Positions 1 through 12,040 of a DNA stretch of 64,000 nt are shown here, one piece after another; within the stretch, counting starts at the first letter, position 1, and each line of letters starts with the position of its first letter. Under the pieces are notes generated by a model. That model saw nothing but the letters and a program-made list of their open reading frames with translations, ran no database searches and had not been told where the DNA came from. This stretch comes from Diadema setosum (taxonomy: Eukaryota; Echinodermata; Echinoidea; Diadematoida; Diadematidae), in contig CM067077.1 in NCBI GenBank assembly GCA_033980235.1, positions 2,593,972 to 2,657,971 of the forward strand. Direction: 5' to 3'. The position numbers and the translations under genes are program-made.

Positions 1-1821
1 CAATGTAGTTCTATCTGAACAGTAACAGCTGGCACCGTATCACATCATGCACAATTATAGGCGCAGTGTCCGAGTTCGATAATGTAGAAATCTAACAAGT
101 TAGTTAGGCATAGGGTCTAACGTGACGGTTATAGGGCCTAGCTGGGCAATGCTAACCGGCTAGGGCCTAGTCAAGGGCTAGGGCCTATATTTTAGACTGC
201 TGTGCTAGTGCTGCTAAGTTCAATTACACAATGACCTGTTCTCGATCACTTCCTACCTCATAATTTAGAACTTATGGTTGGCTGTATGATAGCCCTACTA
301 CATCGACCACCCTCTTGTATGTAATAAACCGACCGTGTATTAATTGGCGCACTGAACGCTTAGTACGCACTTCACTGCACGCAAAGCACATAAAAATGGA
401 TTGGCTTTGACTGCATGTTGATGAGGATGGTGTGGGAAAATGCGAAAATTCACCGTTCATTAACTAAGTTAATGGTTTTAATTTAATCAAGGACAAAATT
501 TCGAATGAATATTTTCACCGAATCGTAATGTAATGTCTATGGAAGTTTCTAAAAAGCTTCGTACAACACGGTGTTCAATACAACTTGGTTTGCGTGCATT
601 GTCAATGCAAAAACAGCGGTCGATCTCAATAAGGAGCGTTACTGCGGGGAGCTGAAACGAGGCCACGCAAGTTCGACGGCGATATCAGTTTTTGCACTGA
701 AACTTCGAATCGAAAAGGGAACAAAGGCATTTGATAGCCTAGCTCTGGATTTTCTCAATCACGTAGGTCAAGTTTTTTGCATGAATTTCAGTGTTAAATA
801 TATATTCTTATCAAGCAAATAAACATTAGGCGGTCAATGAGTAGTAGGTCCAACCGTACAACCAAAATCTACTGTAAACGTAATGAACCCCCTAAAATCC
901 AATACTAAAGTGCAAGTTAAGTTCTGCTACTTTTGCTGGAGCAATTCATTCTTTACTGAGCATCATTGCCATCAATGATGCTCGATGAATTAAGGTCTAC
1001 GTAAGCTTCCAGCAGAAAAAAAAAAGGCCTAAAACCCCTATAGAAAATGAAGATATAAGACAGAAAACAGATTGTGGTGTTTTTAACGCACAACGTCTAG
1101 TCTATGCACCACACGTATTGCCTGTAGTAATACAGGTAATATACCACCTTTAGTAGAGTTCTATTTCTTTCGTGTAGGTAGGTTGTTTGGAACCAATTTT
1201 TGGCACTTATGTCACTTTCGAATAAGTTTCTATGCAAAGATTAGGAGCTTTCTTCTCAGTCTGTCAAGATTTCCATGCCAAACGAAGCACATTGTGCAAG
1301 TTCACACAAACTTGTGAGAAAAATGTTTATAGAATGAACATTTTTGCAGAAGCTAATGATCATGCATAATTCACTCCATCATTTATGTTTTTGTTATTAA
1401 CTTTAGTATTACATTTTTTTTTCTATTTGGTTTATAGCATTCTTTCTGGGCCACCCTTAATATGATTACAAATGCAATCTTGTTCCCTAATTTGTACAGA
1501 TCAAGCAAGACTTCAGCCAGGAGATCATGGCTGAAGACAGGATGTTTGCAGCATGGCCATGTATGCTGACAAAGTACTCTAGTATGGGGAATCAAGATGT
1601 CCATCGTAGCAAACGCTGCTTATTCGTCACATGGGTGACACCGATGGCCTTTCCCAAGGTACATTTTGAATAGTATTGCTCTGTGTAGAGATTCTAATCT
1701 ACAGCCCCAGTACCACCCTTTCCTTTTTTGCATTTGAGTAACAACATTAACAAAATACTTACAGTATGTACATGACTATTAAAAAAAAAATTGTTAGACC
1801 GAGAAATTCATTCAATGCTTG
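1..1821. other. No recognisable gene
   Basis: I see no convincing exon here. A short open frame near 571-822 has no family I recognise. A small perfect hairpin lies at 958-983 (11 bp arms, 4-base loop), with further short complementarity just outside it. Confidence 0.4.
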
Positions 1822-2222
1822 TTAATTAATTTCTAAGACTTTCGCAAAAACCTGCAAAAACTGAAGTGGATCTGTAATTTCAAAGCCAATCCCTAAATCA
1901 AAGAGATCATCTGGGCTCTTGATGACTCTGCTTTGTCCACCATTCAACTTGCATGTCATGTTCCCGTATTTGGTTTTGTTGCCGATTCGACATCATGGGC
2001 TTCCTTGGCATTTATCATGCACTGATCGAGTGACACATTGCATGCCTTTAGATCTTCATTGATGTACACACTTTTCATGTTCTCTTTTCCTTTCAGACTA
2101 GAATGCCCAGAATACAGTTTGTTCCTTTTGTTTGCAATAAAGTGGACTTTGATCTGCCTGCTCTTTCCTTCTTGCCTTTTCCCCACGATGATGACAAGAT
2201 CATGAAGATGAGATGCCCTCTT
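1822..2222 (-). pseudogene. LINE ORF1-like protein, C-terminal part (broken)
   Basis: Read on the minus strand, this gives a basic stretch with GKRQEGKSRQIKVHF, then KSVYINEDL, and after a frameshift RVIKSPDDLFDLGI. These match the pattern of the RNA-binding C-terminal half of ORF1 proteins from invertebrate non-LTR retrotransposons (RRM plus C-terminal domain). Such proteins coat the element's RNA. The N-terminal half lies at 9699-10086 on the same strand, so the 7.5 kb unit at 2223-9698 appears to have inserted into this coding sequence. At least one frameshift and the interruption make it a dead copy. I did not find an attached ORF2. Assignment to a particular LINE clade is not possible from this alone. 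Confidence 0.55.
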
Positions 2223-4315
2223 CCCAGGTCGAAATTCCCATAGAAACCAGTAGAAACCAGTAGAGACCTTCTACTGGTTTCTACTGGTTTCCGGATTTGA
2301 GTGGTTTCTATGGGAATTTCCAGAGGGTTCCAGTAGGATTCCCATAGAGACCATTAGATTCAACTGGTCAAAAGACCAGAACAAACCAATAAAAACCAGT
2401 AGAGTCTACTGGTTTTCAAATGGAGTGTTAAATTCAAAGTTAGACCAGTAGAATCCAGAAGAAATCAGTACTGTTTAATGGTTTCAAGTGGAGAGGGAAA
2501 CCTGTAGAGAACAGTACAAACCAGAAGAGTCGACTGGTTTCAAAACTGGGTTGAAAAAAGACAAGTCAGACCAGTACAAACCAATACAAACCAGCATTTT
2601 TTTTTTATACATGTTAAGACATTACTTGTCAACCAGTAAAAACCAACAGGTACCCGTGCAGCCTACTGGTTTGAAGATGGCTTTAAAAGAAGGGAAAACC
2701 AGTATGAACCAGTACAAACCAGTCACTTTTCTGCATGTATAAACAAGAATTAAATCAAACCAGTAGAAACCAACAGGTACCAGTAGTAATGGCTGGAAGA
2801 GGGTCATACAATTGTGATGAATTAATACCAGCATAAACCAATAGAAACCAGAATATTCTACTGGCTTAAAATGGGGGTGTCGAAATATCAAGTCAAACCA
2901 GTGGTAACCAGTACAAACCAGTCAATCTCCTACACATGTAGAAACAAATAAGTCAAACCAGTAGAAACCAACAGGTACCTGTAGAAGTCTACTGGTTTGA
3001 AGAGGGTTGTAGAAGTGTGAAGTTATACCAGTAGAAACCGACAGAAACCAGTAGAATCCACTGGCTTTAAAGTAGGGTGTCAAAATATTAAGTCAAACCA
3101 GTGGTAACCAGTACAAACCAGTCAATCTCCCCTACATGGAAAAACAAATAAGTCAAACCAGTAGAAACCAACAGGTACCTGTAGATAGTCTACTGGTTTG
3201 AAGAGGGTTGTAGAAGTGTGAAGTTATACCAGTAGAAACCGACAGAAACCAGTAGTTTCCACTGGCTTGAAATGGGGTGTCAAAATATTAAGTCAAACCA
3301 GTGGTAACCAGTACAAACCAGTCAATCTCCTATCACATGTAAAACAAATAAGTCAAACCAGTAGAAACCAATAGGTACCTGTAGATAGTCTACTGGTTTG
3401 AAGAGGGTTGTAGAAGTGTGAAGTTATACCAGTAGAAATCGACAGAAACCAGTAGATTCCACTGGCTTGAAATGGGGTGTCTAAATATTAAGTCAAACCA
3501 GTGGTAACCAGTACAAACCAGTCAATCTCCTATACATGGAAAAACAAATAAGTCAAACCAGTAGAAACCAACAGGTACCTGTAGATAGTCTACTGGTTTG
3601 AAGAGGGTTGTAGAAGTGTGAAGTTATACCAGTAGAAACCGACAGAAACCAGTAGTTTCCACTGGCTTGAAATGGGGTGTCAAAATATTAAGTCAAACCA
3701 GTGGTAACCAGTACAAACCAGTCAATCTCCTATACATGGAAAAACGAATAAGTCAAACCAGTAGAAACCAACAGGTACCTGTAGATAATCTACTGGTTTA
3801 AAGAGGATTAGTAGAAGTGTGAAGTTACGTATACCAGTAGAAACTGACAGAAACCAGTAGATTCCACTAGCTTAAAATGGGGTGTCGAAATATCATGTCC
3901 AACCAGTGGTAACCAGTACAAACCAGTCATCTCCTATACATGGAAAAACAAACAAGTCAAACCAGTTAGAAACCAACAGGTACCTGTAGATAGTCTACTG
4001 GTTTGAAGAGAGTTGTAGAAGTGTGGAGTTATACCAGTAGAAACCGACAGAAACCAGTAGATTCCACTGGCTTGATCGAAATGGGATGTAAAAATATCAA
4101 GTCAAACCAGCGGAAACCAACGAGTACCTGTGGAGTCTACTGGTTTGAAGAGGGTTGTAAAATTGTGAAGTAATACCAGTAGAAACCAACAGAAATCAGT
4201 AGATTCTACAGGTTTAAAATGGGGTGTTAAAATACTTCTAACAAGTCAAACCAGCAGAAACTAACCGAGTGCCTGCAGAAACCAATAGAAACCGGTGGAT
4301 TCTACTGGAAGTTGT
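2223..4315 (+). repeat. Left tandem array, CCAGTAGAAACC-type
   Basis: Degenerate 10-14 bp repeats around CCAGTAGAAACC fill this stretch, with occasional inverted copies such as CTACTGGTTT. The outermost 100 bp (2232-2320) can itself fold back, because the GAAATTCCCATAGAAACCA motif recurs inverted near 2300-2320. Confidence 0.85.
2690..4090 (+). repeat. 200-bp higher-order repeat inside the left array
   Basis: The landmark AAGTCAAACCAGTGGTAACC starts at 2890, 3090, 3290, 3490 and 3690, with a diverged copy near 3892. This is an exact 200 bp period. Each unit contains the same order of motifs: AACAGGTACCTGTAGA, GAAGAGGGTTGTAGAAGTGT, GACAGAAACCAGTAG. Copies differ by scattered substitutions only. 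Confidence 0.85.
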
Positions 4316-6337
4316 CAAACAACAGAACGGCGTTACAATGAACAACTTTTACGAAAAATTTTGTTAATTTTGCTATCACGGGGATATTAACAATTGCAAA
4401 AAAAAATACAAGTCGTATATTTTGAAATAAAATTATACTTATGTAATTGTTATAACCTAATTGTCTTTAAACTCGTTATGTTCATCAATAAATCCCTGGG
4501 TCTCAAACGGCAACATGACGTACTACCGCGCAGCTAGCCGTTATGCAAACGAGCTACTTTTGGCGGGCAGCGCAATCCGCCGTCCGCTCCCCAGCCCTGC
4601 GCTGGCTGGCTGGTCGGCCGGCCGCCACCGCATTCATACTTGAGCTGTACGTCGTACTGCGCTGTTGCAATCCGTTGAACTCTGTCATCCAGCAGCCAAT
4701 TATACCGAGAAAACTCCACTTACGATTGCATTTGTGCTTCGGAATGAGAATCTTCAATGAGCTCAGGAATCTAAGGTTTAGTTAGCGGTAAACATTGACG
4801 TTTTATTTCATTTGAGAGTGACTTTGATGTCGAGTTTGCTTCCAGGCCGTATTCAACCATAGCTGATCATACTAGACGACTATCGGAATCGAAGCCGTAC
4901 GTTTGAACGCTACGTCTTTTCGGTGTACTAGTACGCCCTACGGTATGTTTCAGAAATGTCGTACACCATACTGCATGTATGTTCAAACGATTTGAAATGT
5001 GCGCGAGCTAGTGACATCGTGAAAATTGACGAAACAATCCACTGTGAATCCAAACTGTATCTTGTACTACCGTTGTGGTGGTGGTACGTGTCGGAGACTG
5101 ACAATGCCCGATAATGGACTGTGAGACACTGGAACAGCTGCAGCCACCAGTACGCAGTAGGTTCACTGATACAATTGTATGCATAGCCATGCTGTACTCG
5201 TCTGCAGTGCAAGTGTATGAAGAACCCGACTGAGACAAACCGAGCACCGGTGTTGGCCAGTTAGTGAGTATTTTGCCTTAGACCTCTTGTTAGCCTAGAT
5301 TTAAAGTATTATTAACGCTAACTACAAAGTTGGATTTAAGTTAGCTCTTTATCACTCAATATCAGTTTGTGTGCCATGATGGAAACATTCTGTTTGCCAC
5401 ATTAGACACCAACAAAATAGTGATGATTTGAGAATACATGTATTTTCAGTTTTTCTCATCTACATGTATTTAACTTGTAGATTTATGTTGAATCGTATTT
5501 TGGACATGCAGTGAGCAAAGTTGTAGAAAAAATGCCAAGCTTTGCTTTCATGTGTGTGTGTAAATTGTATGACAAATCTGTGACCATTTAAGTGTACAAA
5601 AAGCCAGTATATAACAACAGTTCGTAGGGAACACCGCTTGCTAGTCAATCACCAAGTAAAATACAGGCTATACCGGTTACCCGGTACATTGTAAGTGAGA
5701 GAAATGGAATTGCCAGAAACACTGTCTACCCTGTGCTAGTGATTTATCGATCGGTGGGGGCGGGTTTGTACATTGAGCAGAATATGTGAAGTTAACTATG
5801 CCCTTGACAGAGTCAGGCGTAGAAACGTAACATATGTTGTACATAAATGTATGTATAAAGAGTTCAAACTGAAACACTAGTTGACCATAATGATATGATT
5901 GTTGAATGTTGATCTCCAATGAAGAAGAAAAATGTGCTGATTTTTTAAACAAATGTTCTCAATTTGGCAAGATTTACGTACAACGTGTAGTACAATATAT
6001 AACTTTAACATCAAACATTGAAAATTGATTGATTACTCAAAGTTCTCTTTCTATTTGTTTATTTTTAAGTATTAGGAGACGAAGACTAGAAGAAGCCAGC
6101 TAAGGTCGACTTGCGGAGCTCCGTTATGCCACGTACCTGGTATTTTGACTGCCACGAGTGGGCCCTACATCTTCCCTTGCCTTCTTCAGAGAATGATGAC
6201 CTCACTGAGAGTTTGGGCCTTCAGCATTTTGAAATCGTCATACAAGCACCAGATGGGCCCAACCAGGGAGGCCTGGCCAAATATTTGCTCTTACAAAAAG
6301 TTTATGTTGTCAGCTTGTCATTTCAGGAAAATTTCAA
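4316..6337. other. Interior of the array-ended element, left part
   Basis: No gene is recognised. 4560-4650 is a short GC-rich, CpG-containing island in otherwise AT-rich DNA and could be a promoter. 4900-5260 is rich in CGTAC and GTAC steps. 6110-6330 has open frames that I cannot tie to a family, although its position just upstream of the helicase remnant suggests it may be decayed coding sequence. Confidence 0.35.
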
Positions 6338-6559
6338 GATATTTTCACACTAGTGAAAGAATTATGTGAGCGAAAGAAATGTGAAACTGAGAGAACCATC
6401 ATATTCAGCCAGACTCATCATCATCAGTGCAGAGATTTGTTAGCGACAATGTACTTTAAAGATTGACTGGAGGAAAAGGAGTGTCACTATGTCCTGTGTT
6501 ATTCCATCACTGGTGACAGCTTAAATGAGGAAATACTTGAACAGTACCGTAATGTATAA
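6338..6559 (+). pseudogene. RecQ-type DNA helicase fragment (second RecA-like domain)
   Basis: The frame from 6338 reads LVKELCERKKCETERTIIFS, then QCRDLLATMYFKD, a TGA stop, and then LEEKECHYV followed by SITGDSLNEEILEQYRN. The order (a short helix, a TIIF strand followed by Q-T, then an EEILEQ helix) matches the start of the second helicase domain in the multi-copy RecQ-like ATP-dependent helicases of marine invertebrates. Those enzymes unwind DNA 3' to 5'. Only about 70 residues remain. The ATPase (Walker) domain is not seen, and the in-frame stop rules out a full product. It lies inside the array-ended element, so it is either captured host sequence or a remnant of the element's own gene. 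Recognition is by eye. Confidence 0.45.
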
Positions 6560-8650
6560 TGTACAAGTTTAGTACATACATGTATGTCAGAACCAGATGA
6601 CTGGGCTTGGGTGATCTTCTGTGCTACAGTGTATCTTTACATTCATGATGGGTACAAGTATAAACTGCAAAAAAGTCAGCATATACTTAGTTCATGTACA
6701 GTATTTTATCATTTTGCACAAGAGAGTTGTTGTGCTGAGAGAGGAGGGGAAGATTCCTGTGCTGTACTGATGGCAAAGGATTAGGTGAGGACTAACTTGG
6801 GCAATAACACAGTATAGCTGTACTTGCTTTCGGATAAAAAGACTAATGGGTGTGAGCCTGAAGTGCAAAACCTTCCGCGTCCATGCTGTGTTGTTTGTGC
6901 TCAAAGTTGTGTAATTGAATCATGCAACGGTGTACATTGTATTTTTTCTTTTTTATTTTAAATGGTCAAATGGGTAATGTTCAGTTTGATGCATTTTCTT
7001 TCTTTTTTTAAAATCAAATTAGTGTAACCTTGCAACTTACAGACCTGCCAGTTTGCAAATGATAATGGATGATTTTATCAGGTCCAAGGTGAAGACTCTT
7101 GACTTATTGTGAAAAATCTATGACTACTATTAGACATTAAACCTCACAGATTGTGCATACCACTTTCCAGCTGACAGAACAAGGACCTATTATAGAAAGA
7201 AACTAGCCCAACCAAATGCTGTGTGCAGCAAAAGGACAGGGCTGTGTATAATTACAATATAGTAAGAAAGGTGATATACACTCAAACAAGGTAATTACAG
7301 GTGAATCGTGGTATTTAGGTCCTTGACATAATGAGGCTCTCTTATGTTTTTGAAAGGCTGTTAACTAACATAAAATGAGCTGCCAAGCATGCGTGAGCAT
7401 GTTGGTAATTGAAATCTATTCTGTAAACTTACATTCAGATGTGACTATGAATTTGTTTATTTGTTTATTTTCCTCTTCTTTTTTTTTACTCATTGCCTCT
7501 TACCTACAATATCCAATCCCATTTTGGTGCCGCTTTTTTTAACACTATCTATGATCGATGCTGTTAGTGTTATCTGTGTATGTACAGTAGATGTATGTGC
7601 CTGGATGATGCCAGCAAGACAACATGGTTTATTTTACATTCATAATTATGAATATCTATTCTTTGCCAACCACCAATGCTGTATTTTGTTTTGTCAAGTG
7701 AAGTTTTGTTTGTCATGCCATCAGTTTAATATCTTTATTATTAAGTTTGTTTGTGTACGTATGAGTTTTGCATCCTTTCAGATGAACATTTTCTATGATT
7801 AGGGTAATCATCTTAATGTTATCGCTTTAACAAACAAATGGGGGCATCTGGAAAGTGCTCAATGACAGGAATGTAAACCTTGTATTTTTGATGTAATACA
7901 AATTTACATGTTTTTGGTTTTGTTTTTTTCAAATACCTGTCGAGGCCTTATTTGTCTTTCAAAAACAAAAATTCCTGTCACATAATCAGTTGAACGAATT
8001 TGTTAACTGAAATAAAAATTCTTTGGCTTGGCAAAACAACATGGTGAAAAAAAAAGTAATCTGAATAATGAATACTTTGAAATGTAATGTACTCATGTAA
8101 TATGATTATCATCCATTGACCTGTAATAAAATTTCCTCAACTTAAGACTGTATTTACTCCAGACTTACAGTGTGTGATAGAAGTCTCATGTTTTGATCAA
8201 TGTATGCATACAAATGCAGTGTGAATTTGTGTGGCATGTGTTGTGTACATGTATGCATTCTTAATTTTGAACATTCAGGTATGTCTCATTCAGTCGAAAA
8301 TTGGTTAGTACTGTACATAAGTTGATGTCTGGTGGCACCATTACAAATAGGTTTTTTGTTTGTTTGTTTGTTGTTGCTGATTTGAAGAAGAATTTGTACT
8401 ACAAGTGCACATCCATTATATTGGACATGGTTCTATGGAAACTTTTTTGCAATGTATCAAAATAGTAAAAAATCAGGTCCTTAAATTATCTGTATTTACA
8501 ACTGTACTACATTTACAATGTTCTTTCTTGCATTGTTGAGCTGTAACAACATTTTAATGTAACAAAAAGAAAACTGTTGGTCCTGAAGATGTCGTTATAA
8601 TGGGAGTCACTTGAAGTGCAAGTTCTTCTTCCAAATGCATTGGTACATGC
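6560..8650. other. Interior of the array-ended element, right part
   Basis: AT-rich sequence with no recognisable gene on either strand. It holds T-rich tracts, a few short open frames (for example 7461-7802) with low-complexity composition, and a GTTTGTTTGTTT run near 8352. Nothing here resembles a transposase. Confidence 0.4.
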
Positions 8651-9698
8651 TGTTACTGGTTCAGTAGGAATTTCTTCTGGTTTCTACTGGGGCCAGTACA
8701 ACATCTACTGGTATTTTGTTGGTTTCTTCTGGTTTCAGTAAGGCCTCTACTGGTATTCTTCTGGTTCCAGTAGAAATTCCTACTGGTTTCTACTGGTTCC
8801 AGTAAGAAATCCTGCTGGTTTCTACTGGTTCCAGTAAGAAATCCTGCTGGTTTCTACTGGTTCCAGTAAGAAATTCTGCTGGTTTCTACTGGTTCCAGAA
8901 GAAATCCTGCTGGTTTCTACTGGTTCCAGTAAGAAATCCTGCTGGTTTCTACTGGTTCCAGTAGGAAATCATGCTGGTTTCTACTGGTTCCAGTAAGAAA
9001 TTCAGCTGGTTTCTACTGGTTCCAAAAAGAAATCCTGCTGGTTTCTACTGGTTCCAGTAAGAAATCCTGCTGGTTTCTACTGGTTCCAGTAAGAAATCCT
9101 GCTGGTTTCTACTGGTTTTCTACTGGTTTTGTTGAGATTTCTACTGGTTCCAGTAAGAAATCCTGCTGGTTTCTACTGGTTTTGTTAAGATTTGTACTGG
9201 TTTTGTTGAGATTTCTACTGGTTCCAGTAAAAAAATCCTGCTGGTTTCTACTGGTTTTCTACTGGTTTTGTTAAGATTTCTACTGGTTTTGTTGAGATTT
9301 CTAACTGGTTTTGTTGAGATTTCTACTGGTTTTGTTGAGATTTCTACTGGTTTTGTTGAGATTTCTACTGGTTCCAGTAAAAAAATCCTGCTGGTTTCTA
9401 CTGGTTTTCTATACTGGTTTTGTTGAAATTTCTACTGGTTTCATTGAGAGTTTTCATTGGTCTTCACTGGATTCTACTGGTTTAAATCAAGCATTTCTAC
9501 TGGTTTCTACTGGTTCCAATAAGAATTCTTACTGGTCTGCTACTGGTTCCAGTACAAATTTCCTACTGGTTTTCTACTGGTTTTATTTCACTTTCCATAT
9601 TGAAACCAGTAGAAAATCGGCCTCCACTGAACCCGTACAAACCAGTAGAATTCTACTGGTTTTAGCTCCACTGGTTTCTATGGGAATTTCGACCTGGG
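8651..9698 (-). repeat. Right tandem array, inverted relative to the left one
   Basis: The array is built on GGTTTCTACTGG. From about 8790 to 9110 the period is 32 bp (TGCTGGTTTCTACTGGTTCC plus a 12 bp linker). From about 9120 to 9400 a 20 bp unit, TTTGTTGAGATTTCTACTGG, takes over. The array ends in the 29 bp terminal inverted repeat at 9670-9698. Confidence 0.85.
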
Positions 9699-10086
9699 TT
9701 TCCAAATGTCTAAGCCAACTTCCTTGGCAACATTTGACTCGCCCTCAGTAAGCTCTTCCTCTGTCTCCTCAGCCCCCTCTGGCAGGGCCAGTCAGGGAGA
9801 GATTGTCCCGCCTTGAATAGCTCATGTTGGACCTCGTCCTGCTGGAACTGAATCCTCAAGAGATGACATGTGGATTCACAACATCTTTAATTGTGCTCAT
9901 ACAAGCTTCTTTCGCTCCTTGTATCACATGCGGTAGTGCAGCTTTAATGACTTTAACTACAGCTTGGACAATTATTTGGGAGAGGCTGCCCTCCTGCCAC
10001 TCTCTCACATTATACTGTAGCACCCCCACGGCCACACAGTTCATGTACACTGAAACTTCTGGACGGTTTGTCCTTGCCTCCTTCAT
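9699..10086 (-). pseudogene. LINE ORF1-like protein, N-terminal part (broken)
   Basis: On the minus strand, a start near 10086 opens a frame with SLSQIIVQAVVKVIKAALPH, resembling the hydrophobic N-terminal helix of invertebrate LINE ORF1 proteins. It then reads LLRIQFQQDEVQHELF (coiled-coil-like) and, after a frameshift, EETEEELTEGESNVAKEVGL, the conserved step before the RRM core. The sequence stops at the edge of the array-ended element. The C-terminal continuation is found beyond its other edge at 1822-2222. The two pieces together cover most of an ORF1 and identify the intact target site. Confidence 0.5.
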
Positions 10087-10861
10087 CTACCATTCCCCTT
10101 TTCTTCTCCACTGCCTGATCAACTCACCATGATTAATCAAGCTTTTGTCATTATAGGATAACAGATAACAGGATTAACAGAGAAGTCTGTTATGAACTAT
10201 TAAAGTTTTTGCATTCTTTTTCCTACTACTTGGAATAAAAATCACTGGACCTTGAACATCCCTTGCTCTTTGCCAATCTAATTAAGATATATGCATATTA
10301 ACTGATCTTGCTTTATGCAATGCCAGAATATGACATGAACCTCCTGCAAAAGCCCAAATGTCATTCATATTGCAATAGTCTTTGTTAAGCACTTAACAGT
10401 AGTGCAAGATTATTCTTATTAAGGCACTGGCTGTTAACACCATTCAACTTTCTTTCATCCAAGTTCATGGTAACTCTGATTTCTGCTTTATAGAATAGCA
10501 TGAGGATTATTACAGCATTGTAATTCTTATGCTGGCCTTACAAGTTTGGCTCTACTCATCCACAATTACTTGCCCGTCTTGGTAGTAAATGCCGTTGCCA
10601 GAATCAGTCCCTCATTCAAAATGTGTAGTATTTTCTACAATACCCTCCAAACAACTTTAAAACAGCCCCCCCCCCCCCCCCCCAGTTAGTAATACCGGTT
10701 GCAATCAAGTACAATATAAGTACATAAGCCAGCATCTGAATATGAGCTGATACTTGTCAGCATATCTCTTTATCAGCCTTGATTGTCTTAATATTTTTAA
10801 AGGGTATATTTGTACTTATCATTAAAAATACTCCCCCTGTGTCATACATTTTGCTCCACAG
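10087..10861. other. No recognisable gene; C18 tract
   Basis: AT-rich with no convincing exon. A run of 18 C lies at 10666-10683. Confidence 0.4.
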
Positions 10862-10972
10862 AGGAAAAAGAGATGCTTGCATTCAGCATGCTGCCGCTAG
10901 TTTGCCGAGGCTGGACTGCGAGGGTGTGGGGCAAGTGCTCCTTTCAGGAGTCGTTGGAGTTATTCTACCTAA
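10862..10972 (+). CDS. Possible internal exon, unknown protein
   Basis: A CACAG acceptor before 10862 and a GTAAGTAAGT donor after 10972 enclose an open frame reading GKRDACIQHAAASLPRLDCE, then GVGQVLLSGVVGVILPK. Base composition is more GC-rich than the surroundings, as in a coding exon. I do not recognise the family. It may belong with the exon-like pieces at 12041-12681, but its donor phase does not fit directly to 12041, so an intermediate exon would be required or it is a separate gene. Only splice-site quality and open frame support it. Confidence 0.35.
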
Positions 10973-12040
10973 GTAAGTAAGTACCTAACTGTTCGGAGGC
11001 TAATCTTCTAAAACAAGTGATGTGTTGCCCTCTTATTAAAATGATGAGATGGACTTTGACATTGCAGTACAAAATATAAAAATCATCAAGCTGTGGTCCA
11101 TAGTTACAGAAATTCCCAGTTTATGCTGTTTCATTTGTTAGTTTAGTCCATGGATTCTACATATTTTTGCAAATTTACTATGTTGCTAATGTATGCTGTG
11201 AATCAATAATTTTGTTAATGAAAAAAAAAAAATCTTATCTTACATAGTCAACATACATATTTACTTTATTTTGTGCCTGACTGCTCAATCACACACTTGT
11301 CCAATATCAATAATTATGTCCTTTTCATTTTGATAAAAAGGGGAAAAAATTCGCATGAAATGCAAAATTGGTCCCAAATGTCGCCAATAAGGAATATTCC
11401 ATTCGTCAATAAATATTGCACTTGACCTATGGTATCATTACATTCAGCAAGATGCTGGAAATATATCACGTACCACTCATATACATCCAATGTGATACAG
11501 GGTGTCTCCCCCCCCCCCCCCCATACCAAAAAGAAAAAAGACCTCGCATACTTCTTAATGTTCCTACAATGTAAGTCGCCAAAATTGTTATACTAGTAGT
11601 ATTGGAAAGAGTAACTTACCCAAAGTAATGAAATGCAATGCAGAGTAGTTTTTGTTTGATAATACTTTTTGCCTGGGCTTGCCAGCAATAAAGTTAATTG
11701 CCTTTCAGAAGTTCCCATAGGCCACACAGTTGAAAATTCATTCAGCGAGGTCATGGTTAGCCCTTGCAAGAATAGAATTTTATGTAGTACATGGATGTTA
11801 TATACTACATAAAATACCCAATTTAGGGTATATGTTTGCAAATGAAATGTTGCAGAATTTGGCCAGACACTTTATTATGAACTCTACCTTGAACATTGGA
11901 GAGGTGTGGGAAATATATCTGTTCTGATGGACCTCATTATACCAATGCCTCCACCCAACACTTCTGCGTAGATTATTTCAAGATTTTATCGAGATGTATA
12001 GTTATGCATGTTTCTTTTCCAATTCCATTTCATTTTACAG
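10973..12040. other. Probable intron or spacer
   Basis: AT-rich with no recognised exon. It contains a C15 tract at 11508-11522 and an A-rich run near 11220. A short imperfect palindrome around 11775-11810 (GTAGTACATGG against CTACATAAAA) is weak. Confidence 0.35.

Larger units (their letters stand above)
2223..9698. mobile_element. Foldback-like element with inverted array ends
   Basis: The first 29 bases (2223-2251, beginning CCCAGGTCGAAATTCCCATA) are the exact reverse complement of the last 29 (9670-9698). Inward of each end lies a tandem array of the same short motif in opposite orientation: CCAGTAGAAACC on the left, GGTTTCTACTGG on the right. About 4.3 kb of non-repeated sequence lies between the arrays and includes a RecQ-type helicase remnant at 6338-6559. 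The unit interrupts an ORF1-like sequence whose halves flank it in the same orientation. This design, long inverted ends built of tandem subrepeats, is that of foldback elements such as Drosophila FB and sea urchin TU. I could not identify a target duplication. No transposase is recognised, so mobilisation would be in trans. Confidence 0.6.

Noticed and set aside
2690..4090. CRISPR-like regular spacing
   Set aside because: The whole 200 bp unit is repeated, with no unique spacers, and this is eukaryotic DNA.
2223..9698. EnSpm/CACTA assignment for the array-ended element
   Set aside because: Subterminal repeats would fit, but the ends do not begin with CACTA and no transposase is seen.
9311..9751. 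146-residue open frame (LLVLLRFLLVLLRFL...)
   Set aside because: Translation of the tandem array; repetitive composition only, with no start context.
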